Below are positions 24,624 to 33,252 of a DNA stretch of 64,000 bases, one piece after another (the stretch's first letter is position 1; each line of letters opens with the position of its first letter). Under the pieces are notes generated by a model. The model was not told the DNA's origin. It was given only the letters and a program-made list of their open reading frames with translations, and made no database searches. This stretch comes from Desulfovibrio piger (GTDB taxonomy: Bacteria > Desulfobacterota > Desulfovibrionia > Desulfovibrionales > Desulfovibrionaceae). Made by a program: the position numbers and the translations under genes. The stretch spans positions 889,001-953,000 of the forward strand of contig NZ_OX636706.1 of assembly GCF_951793255.1 (NCBI RefSeq), in the 5' to 3' direction.

Positions 24624-26492
24624 CTACCTTCCGGCCTCCTTGTGGCGCCAGTTCAGGAGCAGGGCCGAATTGATGATGACCAGCACCGAACCGGCGTTGT
24701 GGACGAGAGCGCCCAGCACCGGCGAGAGCAGGCCGCCCATGGCCAGGAAGATGGCCGCGAAATTGAGGATCATGGAGAAGGACAGATTGAGGGTGATGGT
24801 GCGCATCATGCGCCGGGACAGGGCGAAGATGTGCGGCAGTTCCTTGATGTCGTCATGCACCAGGGCCATGTCGGCGGCGTCCACGGCGATGTCGCTGCCG
24901 ATGCCGCCCATGGCCACGCCCACGAAGGCCTTTTTCAGGGCGGGGGCGTCATTGATGCCGTCACCGATCATGCAGACGGGCCGCTCCTGACGCTGGCTGT
25001 CCGCGATCCATTCCAGCTTGTCGGCGGGCAGGCAGTTGGCGCGCACACCGTCCAGGGCCAGGCCCGCGCTGACGCTGCGGGCGGCGGCCTCGTTGTCGCC
25101 GGTCAGCAGCATGGTGGACACGCCCGCGTCCCGCAGACCCTGCAGGGTGGCGGCAGCCGTGTTGCGCAGGCTGTCGGCCAGGGCGATGAAACCGGCAAAA
25201 TGGCCGTCCAAGGCCACATAGACAAGACTCTGGCCCGCATCCAGGGCGCGCTGCGCTTCTTCCTTGTCCGTGGGGGACAGGGCGATGCCGTTATCCTGCA
25301 ACAGGGCAGCGTTGCCCGCCAGCAGCGCATGGCCGTCCACACGAGCGGAGACACCGCGCCCGGGCAGCATGCGGAAATCCTCGGCTTCGGGGATGTCCCG
25401 CGTGCCCGCGTCCCGCACGATGGCCTTGCCCAGCGGGTGTTCGGAGCGCCGCTCCGCGGCGGCGGTCAGAAGGTGCAGCTGCTGCGGCGCGAGTTCGGGC
25501 AGGGCGCTGTGCACATGGGCCACGCCGGGAGTGCCCCGGGTGAGGGTGCCGGTCTTGTCGAAGGCCACGACCCTGACGCGGGCCAGACGCTCCAGCGCGT
25601 CCCCTTCCTTGACCAGGACGCCGTGGCGGGTGGCATTGCCGATGGCGGCCATGATGGCCGTGGGCGTGGCCAGCACCAGGGCGCAGGGACAGAAGACCAC
25701 CAGGATGGTCACGGCGCGCAGCACTTCGCCGGTCACGATCCAGGTGCCCGCAGCGGCGGTCAGGGCCGTGACCACGATCCAGGTGGCCCAGCGGTCGGCC
25801 AGGCTCACGATACGGGCCTTGCCCGCGTCGGCGGACTGCACCAGGCGGATCATGCGCTGCAGGGAGCTGTCCTCGCCCACCTTGACGGCGCGCATGTCGA
25901 AGGCCCCGAACTGGTTCACCGTGCCGCTGGACACCGTATCGCCGGGGCCCTTGTCCACGGGCAGGGACTCGCCGGTCATGACCGACTGGTCGATGGCCGT
26001 CTGGCCGCTGACGATGATGCCGTCCACCGGTATGGTCTCGCCGGGCAGCACGCGCAGCAGGTCGTCCACGCGTACCTCTTCGGCGGGGATGATGCTCTCG
26101 GCCGTGCCGTCCAGGCGCCGGGCCGTGCGCGGGGTCAGATGCACCAGCCGCTCGATGCCCGCCCGGGCCTTGGCCACGGTGCGTTCCTCCAGCAGGGCGC
26201 CCAGCTGCATGATGAAGGCCACCTCACCGGCGGCGAAGATCTCGCCGATAATGACGGACGCCAGCAGGGCCAGCGAGACCAGCACGTCGGCCTTGATGTC
26301 GAAGCGCGTGAACAGGCCTTCGGCGCCTTCCTTGATGATGGGCACGCCGCACAGCAGCACGGCCAGCCAGGCCGGATCCACAGGACCGGGGACAACTTCC
26401 AGAAAACTCAGCAGCAGGGCCACTGCCGAGATACCCAGGGCCAGTGCCTGCCGGGGTTCTTCCCTGAGCCATTCCTTGACGTCTGCCAGCAT
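24624..26492 (-). CDS. Heavy-metal P1B-type ATPase, no N-terminal metal-binding domain
   Basis: 622 residues. It starts directly with membrane helices and has no HMA or His-rich leader. P-type hallmarks in order: the TGES loop (VMTGESLPVDKG), metal-binding CPC (FCPCALVLATPTA), phosphorylation site DKTGTLTRG, HP motif (SEHPLGKA) and the hinge MIGDGINDAPAL. The last helices read LVHNAGSVLVIINSALLL, which is not the Cu pattern (YN / MxxSS) nor the standard Zn/Cd K...D.G pattern, so the ion is uncertain. The start follows GGAGG. Its own promoter carries a CsoR-type operator (26611-26639), so a copper-responsive link is likely but inferred. Confidence 0.9.
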   Translation of the reverse strand: MLADVKEWLREEPRQALALGISAVALLLSFLEVVPGPVDPAWLAVLLCGVPIIKEGAEGLFTRFDIKADVLVSLALLASVIIGEIFAAGEVAFIMQLGALLEERTVAKARAGIERLVHLTPRTARRLDGTAESIIPAEEVRVDDLLRVLPGETIPVDGIIVSGQTAIDQSVMTGESLPVDKGPGDTVSSGTVNQFGAFDMRAVKVGEDSSLQRMIRLVQSADAGKARIVSLADRWATWIVVTALTAAAGTWIVTGEVLRAVTILVVFCPCALVLATPTAIMAAIGNATRHGVLVKEGDALERLARVRVVAFDKTGTLTRGTPGVAHVHSALPELAPQQLHLLTAAAERRSEHPLGKAIVRDAGTRDIPEAEDFRMLPGRGVSARVDGHALLAGNAALLQDNGIALSPTDKEEAQRALDAGQSLVYVALDGHFAGFIALADSLRNTAAATLQGLRDAGVSTMLLTGDNEAAARSVSAGLALDGVRANCLPADKLEWIADSQRQERPVCMIGDGINDAPALKKAFVGVAMGGIGSDIAVDAADMALVHDDIKELPHIFALSRRMMRTITLNLSFSMILNFAAIFLAMGGLLSPVLGALVHNAGSVLVIINSALLLNWRHKEAGR

Positions 26493-26610
26493 GGGGCCTC
26501 CTTGTCTGTCCGGGGGCGTCATGGGCATCCACAGGTCCGGCATGTGCGGAAGGCTCTGCGGCGGATGTGCGCGGGGACAGGCGGGGTGGAAATGTATTGG
26601 ATCGGCCCTC

Positions 26611-26639
26611 AAGATACCTATAGGGGTATAGGTAGTCAA
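26611..26639 (-). promoter_or_regulatory. ATPase promoter with CsoR-type operator in its spacer
   Basis: On the minus strand: TTGACT (26634-26639), a 17-base spacer and TATCTT (26611-26616). The spacer region is the perfect palindrome ACCTATA-GGGG-TATAGGT (26616-26633), similar to known CsoR operators with central G/C runs flanked by ATA. A repressor bound here would cover both promoter boxes. It lies between csoR and the ATPase gene, so only the ATPase is under this operator. Confidence 0.75.
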
Positions 26640-26648
26640 GCAGGGGAC

Positions 26649-26673
26649 AAAAAAAAGCCGGGCAGGCCCGGCT
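26649..26673 (-). terminator. csoR terminator
   Basis: An 8-bp stem AGCCGGGC / GCCCGGCT overlapping the csoR stop codon, followed on the minus strand by eight Ts. It separates csoR from the ATPase transcript. Confidence 0.8.
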
Positions 26674-26947
26674 AGCTGCGACGGGAAAAATGTTCCACGG
26701 CCTTGGCAAAGGCCGCGATGGTGGCGTCGGCATCCCCGTGTTCGATGCCGTCGCGCACGCAGTGCTGCAAATGGCCTTCCAGCACGATCTGGCCCACCCG
26801 GTGCAGGGCGCCCTTGACCGCGTTGATCTGGATGAGGATGTCCTCGCAGGGCACGTCCTTGTCGATCATCTGGTCGATGGCCTGCAACTGGCCCATGAGC
26901 TTCTTCATCCGGCGGTGCAGGTTCTCCGCATCCATGCATTGTCTCAT
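26672..26947 (-). CDS. csoR: CsoR/RcnR/FrmR-family metal-sensing repressor (copper-type ligand set)
   Basis: 91 residues, the all-helical DUF156 fold. The CsoR copper triad is present: Cys in DVPCEDI, then His and Cys in LEGHLQHC (HxxxC spacing), as in copper sensors of the family. RcnR (Ni/Co) and FrmR (formaldehyde) have a different residue at the third position. The start ATG at 26947 is preceded by AAAGGAGG. It would repress the adjacent ATPase through the palindrome at 26616-26633 until Cu(I) binds. The promoter of csoR itself is not clear; a good TTGACA lies upstream but without a matching -10. Confidence 0.88.
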   Translation of the reverse strand: MRQCMDAENLHRRMKKLMGQLQAIDQMIDKDVPCEDILIQINAVKGALHRVGQIVLEGHLQHCVRDGIEHGDADATIAAFAKAVEHFSRRS

Positions 26948-27532
26948 ACGTCCTCCTTTCAGGGCAGGGGACATTATTGCGGGCCGTCTGTCAAGAGGAG
27001 GGCGGATACGGGGAGGGGGCAGGCCAGGTTCCGGCGCCTGTCCATCTGCCGTCTTCCTGCCGTCCGCGTCCCGAAGCCATCGTGTCCATGCGGACGGGCA
27101 GGGGGCGCAGCAGGGCGACCTTTTCCGGTGGAGAGTCCTACACCGGGCCGGGAAGTATCCCGCACCCTCTGCAGGCATGAGCCGGAAAGGGCGCATCCGT
27201 CGTGCCTGCTCACAAAGGGGAGAGCTCCAGCTCCAGGGGGACAGGTACGATGGCTGTGGTGAAAAGGAGGGGGCAGGCACAGGCAGTCTTCCTGCCGGGA
27301 GGGAAGGCAAGGGGCATCTGTTGTCCCGGCGGGCTTTGGTGTAGGATGGCAGCGCTGTGACCATGACGACAAGTCCGTCCGGTGTGTCCTGAAGGCCCCT
27401 GTCATGGCGGGCCATATGAGCGCTTTTCTTTCTTTTTTTGATGCCCGGCATGGCTGATGAACAAAAATGCCGTACAGGGCATCTGTGGGCCATTTCGGCC
27501 GTGTGGCCGTTTTTGGCCTTCACTGGAGTCCT
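26948..27532. other. Gene-free stretch between csoR and the DUF116 gene
   Basis: 585 bases. No convincing gene, riboswitch or repeat was recognised. Only short shadow-like frames are present. Confidence 0.5.
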
Positions 27533-28378
27533 ATGCTACGAAAGTCTCCCTATTCCCTGCCCGCCAGTCAGTACGGCGGCGGGCGCAAGCGCATCTTCAT
27601 CGGCCTGATGCTGGCCTCCTGCTGCGTGGCCTGTCTGGCTCTGGCCTTCTTCCTCATCCTGCCCTGGTCGGACTATGGCCAGACCCTCACCTGGCTGCCG
27701 CTGCTGTGCATGCTGGTGGGCGGGGCAGGCATCCTGGCCCTGATCTGGATGTGCGGCACGCTGGTCTGGCATGTCTACACGGGGCGCTATCTCCCCGGGG
27801 TGAGCAGCGTGCGCCATGTGACCATCCGCCTGTTCTTCCCGCTCATGGAGCTGCTGGCCAAGGTGGTGCGCATGGAGCGCAAGCGGGTGCGGCATTCCTT
27901 CATCAAGGTCAACAACGAACTGGTGCTGGCCGACCGCCCGCGCGTGCGGCCGGAGCGGCTGCTCCTGCTGCTGCCGCACTGCATCCAGCGCAGCGCCTGC
28001 CCGCACCGTCTCAACCATAATGTGGACCTATGCCGCCGTTGCGGACAATGCCCCGTGGGCGGCCTGCTGCAGCTGCGGGACCGTTACGGTTTCCATCTGG
28101 CGCTGGCCACCGGCGGGACCATCGCCCGGCGCATCGTGGTCCAGACGCGGCCCCGCATGATCATCGCCGTGGCCTGCGAACGGGACCTCACCTCCGGCAT
28201 CCAGGACAGCTACCCCTTGCCGGTCTTCGGCATCCTCAACCAGCGCCCCTGCGGCCCCTGTCTGGACACGCTGGTGTCCCTTGCGGCCGTGGAGGGGGCC
28301 GTGCGCCTGTTCCTCGGGCTTGAGGACAGCGCGGAGACCGGAGATAACGCTAAAAATAATCATTTTATTTCAAAGTGA
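27533..28378 (+). CDS. DUF116 domain protein
   Basis: 281 residues. Two N-terminal membrane helices (about 20-42 and 48-72) precede a cytoplasmic domain with two Cys clusters: CIQRSACPHRLNHNVDLCRRCGQC and, near the C-terminus, RPCGPCLD. This matches the DUF116 family, which often sits beside formyltransferase, RsmB or lipoate genes in sulfate reducers and whose function is unknown. The Cys pattern suggests a metal site. ATG 27533 follows GGAG at 5 bases. Its stop overlaps a possible GTG start of rsmB, so the two are coupled. Confidence 0.8.
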   Translation: MLRKSPYSLPASQYGGGRKRIFIGLMLASCCVACLALAFFLILPWSDYGQTLTWLPLLCMLVGGAGILALIWMCGTLVWHVYTGRYLPGVSSVRHVTIRLFFPLMELLAKVVRMERKRVRHSFIKVNNELVLADRPRVRPERLLLLLPHCIQRSACPHRLNHNVDLCRRCGQCPVGGLLQLRDRYGFHLALATGGTIARRIVVQTRPRMIIAVACERDLTSGIQDSYPLPVFGILNQRPCGPCLDTLVSLAAVEGAVRLFLGLEDSAETGDNAKNNHFISK

Positions 28379-28383
28379 TACCT

Positions 28384-29901
28384 ATGATAGGAACAAAAAG
28401 GAAAGCAGGCCGGGATACGGCCGGTCAGGCCTTTGCCGCTGAAGGCAACGGCCATTTTACGGAAAGCCGCCGTCTGCGGCAGCTCCCGCCCGCGGCCCCG
28501 GCCCTGGCCCTGCGGGCCCTGTGTCTGCTGGACAGCGCCTTCAGTGCGGGCTGCACCATCCAGGCGGCCCTGCAGCAGGTGCTGGAAGACACGGCCCGGC
28601 GGCAGGAAGGCGGTCTGGCCGAGCGTGACCGGCATCTGGCGGCGGAGCTGGCTTACGGTACCCTGCGCATGGAGAACCGTCTGGCCTTCGTGCTGGGCAA
28701 GGTGCTGCGGCAGCCGCTCAAGCTGCCCCTGCCGTTGCGGCGGTTGCTGGCCGTGGCGGCCTACGGCCTGCTGTTCCTGGATCGTCTGCCTGCCCATGCC
28801 GTCCTGCATACGGCCGTGGATCTGGCCCGGCAGCTCTACGGGCCGGGGCTGGCCAAGGTGGTCAACGGCAGCCTGCGTTCCGTGCAGCGCTTGGGCGATT
28901 CCGTCCGGACGCCGGATTTCTATGCCGGACCTGCGGATGAAGAAACGTTTTTTGCCGAGGATGCGGCCGCGGCCCGCAAGTTGCGCAGCCTTGCCCTGCC
29001 GGAAGCAGAACTGCGGCTGGCCCGCTTCCATGCCGTGCCGCGCTGGCTGGTGGCCCTGTGGCAACAGGCCTACGGTGACGAGGCTTGCCGGGCCCTGCTG
29101 GCCCGTTCCGGGGCGCGCCCCTGGCAGGCGCTGCGCGTCAATGCCTCGCGTCCCCAGGCTGCGACCCTGAAACAGGCCTTGCTGGCCTGTGTCCCGGCGG
29201 ACGGTCCCGCGCCGCAGGCCGTGGGGCGCTGGGGCGTGGCCTTCGCGCCCGGGCAGACGCCTGCCGCCGTGCAGGGCGAGGCGCTTGCCCGTCTGCTGGA
29301 GCAGGGGGCCCTTTCGCAGCAGGCGGCGGCCTCGCAGGAAGTGATGGCCGCGCTGGGGCTGGAAGACTGGCTGGGCCGTGGCTGGCCCGTATGGGATGCC
29401 TGTGCCGGTTACGGCGGCAAGAGCGTGCAATTGCTGGAGCAGGGCGGTGACGTGCGCCTGTGCACGGACCGCAGCTTCTCCCGTCTGCGGCAGGTGCCGG
29501 GGCATTGCCGCCGTCTGGGCCTTGCGTTGCCGCATCTGGCCCTGGCCGATGCTTCCCGGCCGCCCGTCGTCCGCTGGCAGGGCGGCATCATCGCCGATGT
29601 GCCGTGCAGCGGCCTGGGCGTGCTGGCCCGCCGTCCCGATCTGCGGCGTCGTCCCCGGACGGCCCTTGCCGAGCACGCCGACCTGCAACGGGCCATCCTC
29701 AAGGCTCTGGCCGCACGTCTGGAGCCCGGCGCCGAGCTGGCCTACATCACCTGTACCCTGCATCCGCTGGAGAACGAGCAGGCCGTGGACTGGCTGCTGG
29801 CGGAAGACAGCGGCCTGGAGCGCCTTGTGCAATGGCAGACGCCCCACGATCACCCCTGGCTGGAAGGCATGTTCGCCGCCCGCCTGCGGCGGCGTGGGTA
29901 G
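28384..29901 (+). CDS. rsmB: 16S rRNA m5C methyltransferase, RsmB type
   Basis: 505 residues. The N-terminal NusB-like RNA-binding domain is visible around QRLGDSV and the helices before it. The C-terminal SAM methyltransferase domain has DACAGYGGKS (SAM loop), the first catalytic motif DVPCSGLG and the second Cys in YITCTLHPLENE. RsmB methylates C967 of 16S rRNA. ATG 28384 is listed; a GTG at 28375 that overlaps the DUF116 stop is an alternative, and neither has a strong ribosome site. A 17-bp hairpin terminator follows immediately. Confidence 0.9.
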   Translation: MIGTKRKAGRDTAGQAFAAEGNGHFTESRRLRQLPPAAPALALRALCLLDSAFSAGCTIQAALQQVLEDTARRQEGGLAERDRHLAAELAYGTLRMENRLAFVLGKVLRQPLKLPLPLRRLLAVAAYGLLFLDRLPAHAVLHTAVDLARQLYGPGLAKVVNGSLRSVQRLGDSVRTPDFYAGPADEETFFAEDAAAARKLRSLALPEAELRLARFHAVPRWLVALWQQAYGDEACRALLARSGARPWQALRVNASRPQAATLKQALLACVPADGPAPQAVGRWGVAFAPGQTPAAVQGEALARLLEQGALSQQAAASQEVMAALGLEDWLGRGWPVWDACAGYGGKSVQLLEQGGDVRLCTDRSFSRLRQVPGHCRRLGLALPHLALADASRPPVVRWQGGIIADVPCSGLGVLARRPDLRRRPRTALAEHADLQRAILKALAARLEPGAELAYITCTLHPLENEQAVDWLLAEDSGLERLVQWQTPHDHPWLEGMFAARLRRRG

Positions 29902-29917
29902 GGGAGAAGATGCTTGA

Positions 29918-29970
29918 GGGGGCACGGTGTATCCTGACCGGATACACCGTGCCCCCTGTTGTTTTTTGTC
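29918..29970 (+). terminator. rsmB terminator
   Basis: Perfect 17-bp stem (29918-29934 with 29940-29956), five-base loop and a TGTTGTTTTTTG tail; one of the longest stems in the window. Confidence 0.9.
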
Positions 29971-30062
29971 ACTCTGGTGGAAAGAGTTCCTGACCATTTT
30001 TACAGGGAGGGGATCACCGTCTTTCAGACAACGGCGGGGACCCTCCGGCCAGACCGGAAGAA

Positions 30063-30137
30063 AGGTTTTTTCAGGGATGGGGAGAGCGCGAGAGGGGAAG
30101 GGGCAGTTTTTACAAAAAACGCCCCTTCCCCTCTCGC
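30063..30137 (+). repeat. Dispersed palindromic repeat, copy A
   Basis: It starts TTTTTTCAGGGATGGGG and contains a perfect 17-bp stem, GCGAGAGGGGAAGGGGC (30088-30104) with its complement (30121-30137), enclosing a loop whose GTTTTT and AAAAAC also pair. It is the inverted counterpart of copy B at 24258-24322. It lies downstream of parB. Confidence 0.75.
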
Positions 30138-30160
30138 CATTATATTTCTTTCCCTCCCGG

Positions 30161-31174
30161 CTACTGTCGGGGGGTCTTGGCATCCACCGGGGCCGCGATG
30201 GCTTCCCCGGCGGGCTCGTCTTCAGGGATGTGGCAGTGCAGGCGGTTCAGCAGGGCTTCCAGCTCCTGGGGGCTGGTGTAGCGCAGGGTGATGCGGCCGC
30301 TTTCCATATCGCCGCTGACGCGGGCCTTGCAGGGCAGGGCGGCGCAGAGGCTTTTTTGCAGGGCGGCGATCTGGGGCAGCTTTTTGCGCTTGCAGGGGGC
30401 GGGCCGCTGCGGGGCGGCTTCGCTGGCGGCGGTCCAGGGCAGGCGCTGTTCCTCGCGCCAGAGGGCCACGGCCTCTTCGGCCTGGCGCACGCTCAGGGAC
30501 TCGCTGATGATATGGCTGCGCAGCACTTCGGCGGCGGCCAGGGCGCGCTCGTCATTGCCCAGGGCCAGCAGGCAGCGGGCATGACCGGCGCTGAGGCGGC
30601 CGTGATGGAGATCGTCCTGCGCGGCGGGCGAAAGCTGGAGCAGGCGCAGGGCATTGGCGATGGCCGGGCGGCTCTTGCCCAGGCGGGCGGCCAGGGCCTC
30701 CTGCGTCAGCTTGAGGGTCTCGCGCAGCTGCTGCAGTGCCTGGGCCTCTTCCATGGGATTGAGGTCTTCGCGCTGCAGGTTCTCGATAAGGGCGGCGGCC
30801 ATGACTTCGGCATCGCTCATCTCGCGCACGTGCACGGGCACCTGCCCGAGGCCCGCCTGACGGGCGGCCCGCCAGCGGCGTTCTCCGGCCACGATCTGGT
30901 AGTGGCCGGGCCTGTCGGCCAGGGGGCGCACCAGCAGGGGCTGGATGATGCCCTGTTCGCGGATGGAGGCCGCCAGTTCGGCCAGGGATTCGGCGTCGAA
31001 GGTCTGGCGGGGCTGGCTGGGATTGGCATGCAGATGGGACAGGGGCAGCAGGGTGGGGCTGTGTTCCGTGCCCGTCTCTTTTTCCGGCGAATCGTTCTTT
31101 TCCTGCCGGGCGGCGCCCATATCCGTACGGCGCAACAGGGCGTCCAGGCCGCGGCCGAGACCTTTGCTACTCAT
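30161..31174 (-). CDS. parB: ParB/Spo0J chromosome-partition protein
   Basis: 337 residues. The CTPase/N-terminal domain begins LPLSHLHANPSQPRQTFD and has GERRWRAARQAG, the arginine-rich parS-recruitment and CTP-binding motif, then ALIENLQREDLNPMEEA. The central HTH includes LTQEALAARLGKSRPAIAN. A C-terminal dimer domain follows a basic linker (KRKKLPQ). It binds parS and spreads, working with ParA to segregate origins. It is not next to parA: an oppositely oriented zinc-ribbon gene lies between them. Confidence 0.95.
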   Translation of the reverse strand: MSSKGLGRGLDALLRRTDMGAARQEKNDSPEKETGTEHSPTLLPLSHLHANPSQPRQTFDAESLAELAASIREQGIIQPLLVRPLADRPGHYQIVAGERRWRAARQAGLGQVPVHVREMSDAEVMAAALIENLQREDLNPMEEAQALQQLRETLKLTQEALAARLGKSRPAIANALRLLQLSPAAQDDLHHGRLSAGHARCLLALGNDERALAAAEVLRSHIISESLSVRQAEEAVALWREEQRLPWTAASEAAPQRPAPCKRKKLPQIAALQKSLCAALPCKARVSGDMESGRITLRYTSPQELEALLNRLHCHIPEDEPAGEAIAAPVDAKTPRQ

Positions 31175-31254
31175 GCTCTCTCCTTGACATCATGCCGTGC
31201 TGGCGGCACTTTTTACGACAGTGATTGCCCCAAAACTTTTGACCAGAGGAAACC

Positions 31255-31656
31255 ATGTCCAACAAGCATCTTCTGTACCTGACCGACCGTCAGGGAAATC
31301 TGGAAGGGGTGCAGCTTTCTGCCGCCCTGTGGTCGCATTGCGAGGCGGCCGTCGTCAAGGCCCTGAAGGCCATGGAGCCCCCCCTGGAGCACCTGAACGA
31401 CGAGCCCGTGGCTGATTTCGAGCGACTGCTCCAGTTCTGGGATTTCCGTTATCCGTACAGCCCCGAGGTCACCTGTCCGCATTGCGGCGCCCATACCGCC
31501 GACTGGCGCGACGACCCCGCGCATCCGTTCCATCTGACCACGGCCAATCTGGGCGGCCTGCTGGTCTTCCGTTGCAAGAGCTGCCAGTCCACGGTGCGCC
31601 AGAAGCATTTCCGCGACCACATGGCCGTGGAATGCACGCCGTACAATCCTGACTAG
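31255..31656 (+). CDS. Zinc-ribbon protein of unknown function
   Basis: 133 residues. The N-terminal ~75 residues lack known motifs. The C-terminal part has a zinc-ribbon pair, CPHCG then CKSCQS, 33 residues apart, in the setting LLVFRCKSC. AAACC precedes the ATG, so there is no strong ribosome site. It sits head-to-head with parB and tail-to-tail with parA, so it splits the par genes. A terminator follows at 31693. Confidence 0.7.
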   Translation: MSNKHLLYLTDRQGNLEGVQLSAALWSHCEAAVVKALKAMEPPLEHLNDEPVADFERLLQFWDFRYPYSPEVTCPHCGAHTADWRDDPAHPFHLTTANLGGLLVFRCKSCQSTVRQKHFRDHMAVECTPYNPD

Positions 31657-31692
31657 TTTTGCCGGCGGTGCTTCCCGTTGCCGCTGTTTTTT

Positions 31693-31717
31693 GCCGGGCT
31701 TTGCCCGGCTTTTTTTA
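31693..31717 (+). terminator. Terminator after the zinc-ribbon gene
   Basis: A 7-bp stem GCCGGGC / GCCCGGC with a three-T loop and an eight-T tail. Confidence 0.85.
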
Positions 31718-31785
31718 TGCCCGCCTCTCGGGCATGACGGCGGGGCTTTCCGGCTTTTCAGGAAGACCGGCCGTCATGTGTTTTT

Positions 31786-32571
31786 TTAGCGCGGCTGCGG
31801 CATGCGGGCGGGATCGCGCAGGGCCACTTCCTTGGCAAGGTTGAGGTAGGCGTCGGCGCCCTTGGACTTGATGTCGTAGTGGATGATGGACTTGCCGTGG
31901 CTGGGGGCTTCGGAAAGGCGCACGTTGCGCGGGATGACCGTCTCGAAGAGGTGGTCGGGGAAGCAGCGCTGCACTTCGTCGCGCACTTCGCGGGTCAGGC
32001 GGTTGCGGGCATCGTACATGGTCAGCACCACGCCCAGCAGGTTCAGTTTGGGATTGAGGCGTTTTTTGACCAGTTCGAAGGTCTGCAGCAGTTTGACGAT
32101 ACCTTCCAGGGCGAAAAACTCGCACTGCAGGGGGATGAGCAGTTCCTGCGAGGCGCAGAGGGAGTTGAGGGTCAGCAGGCCCAGGGACGGCGGGCAGTCG
32201 ATGATGATGTAATCGTACTCCGTGCCCAGCGGTTCGAGGCAGTCGCGCAGGTAGAACTCGCGGGCCATCTTATCCACCAGTTCCAGTTCCACGGCCACCA
32301 GGTTGGTGCTGGCGGGCAGCACGTCGAGGAAGGGCGTGCGGGTGCTGCTGATGCTCTCGTGGATGTTCTCCGGCGTATAGAAGGTGGAGTAGAGGTCGTG
32401 ATGCAGGTCTTCCTGGGCGATACCGATACCGCTGGTGCTGTTGGCCTGGGGGTCACAGTCCACCAGCAGCACGCGCTTTTCCATGACGGCCAGTGCGGCG
32501 GAAAGGTTGATGGCGGTGGTCGTCTTGCCGACGCCGCCTTTTTGGTTGGCTATGGAAATGATGCGCGCCAT
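31786..32571 (-). CDS. parA: ParA/Soj chromosome-partition ATPase
   Basis: 261 residues, the short chromosomal ParA form. The deviant Walker A reads KGGVGKTTT, Walker A' VLLVDCDPQANST and Walker B YDYIIIDCPPSLG, with no N-terminal HTH as in plasmid ParA. GGAGG precedes the start. Two perfect copies of a parS site lie immediately upstream (32588-32627). Confidence 0.95.
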   Translation of the reverse strand: MARIISIANQKGGVGKTTTAINLSAALAVMEKRVLLVDCDPQANSTSGIGIAQEDLHHDLYSTFYTPENIHESISSTRTPFLDVLPASTNLVAVELELVDKMAREFYLRDCLEPLGTEYDYIIIDCPPSLGLLTLNSLCASQELLIPLQCEFFALEGIVKLLQTFELVKKRLNPKLNLLGVVLTMYDARNRLTREVRDEVQRCFPDHLFETVIPRNVRLSEAPSHGKSIIHYDIKSKGADAYLNLAKEVALRDPARMPQPR

Positions 32572-32587
32572 GCTGTCCTCCGGGCTG

Positions 32588-32603
32588 TGTTTCACGGGAA
32601 ACA
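32588..32603. promoter_or_regulatory. parS-like ParB-binding site 1
   Basis: TGTTTCACGGGAAACA differs from consensus TGTTTCACGTGAAACA at one central base. It is 17 bases upstream of parA. Confidence 0.85.
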
Positions 32604-32611
32604 GGGGGAGC

Positions 32612-32627
32612 TGTTTCACGGGAAACA
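32612..32627. promoter_or_regulatory. parS-like ParB-binding site 2
   Basis: An identical 16-mer, TGTTTCACGGGAAACA, starting 24 bases after site 1. Having the same single-base variant in both copies suggests it is this lineage's own parS form. Confidence 0.85.
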
Positions 32628-32841
32628 AACAAAAAAGTGAGGCCCCTCTGCCGGGGCCGCCATCTGCGGAACAAAATAAAGAAAAGCCCGGCAAATGGGA
32701 AGACGTGAACCGTCCGTGACAAAAAAATGCCGGTATGTCCGGCGGCATCGCTGTCCCCGCCATCGCCCGGGGCAGGGGTTCTTGCCCCGGATTCCGTTTC
32801 TGGCTAAAATCAGCGCCGCATTGCAACAAGGAGTTGGTTCC

Positions 32842-33243
32842 ATGGCTGATACGCGCATTCTTCTGGTGGATGACGAAAAGGAAGTGACGGCCCTGCTGGC
32901 CAAGCGTCTTGTACGGCGCGGCTACCAGTGTGACACGGCGGCGGACGGCCTGCAGGCCGTGGAAGCCATGCGCGAACAGCCTTTTCCCATCGTCGTCATG
33001 GATGTGAAGATGCCCAATATGGACGGCATCGCCGCCCTCAAGATCATCGTGGAGCAGTGGCCCACCGCCCAGGTGATCCTGCTTTCCGGCCATGCGGACA
33101 TGCAGCTTGCCGTGCAGGCCATGAGCGAAGGCGCTTTCGGCTACCTGATGAAACCTGTCGATTTTGATGAACTCCTGTTCAAAATCGAAGATGCCGCCAT
33201 GCAGAGCCGGCTTGAAGGGCCGGAAAGCGACATGGCGCGATAG
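32842..33243 (+). CDS. Single-domain response regulator
   Basis: 133 residues: a CheY-like receiver with no output domain. It has the acidic pair LVDDEKE, the phosphorylated Asp in VVMDVKMPNMDG, the Ser/Thr switch in LLSGHAD and the Lys in LMKPVDF. AAGGAG stands 8 bases upstream of the ATG. A DsbA-like gene follows 9 bases later. No kinase is adjacent, so its signal is unknown. Confidence 0.9.
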   Translation: MADTRILLVDDEKEVTALLAKRLVRRGYQCDTAADGLQAVEAMREQPFPIVVMDVKMPNMDGIAALKIIVEQWPTAQVILLSGHADMQLAVQAMSEGAFGYLMKPVDFDELLFKIEDAAMQSRLEGPESDMAR

Positions 33244-33252
33244 GATATTTGC

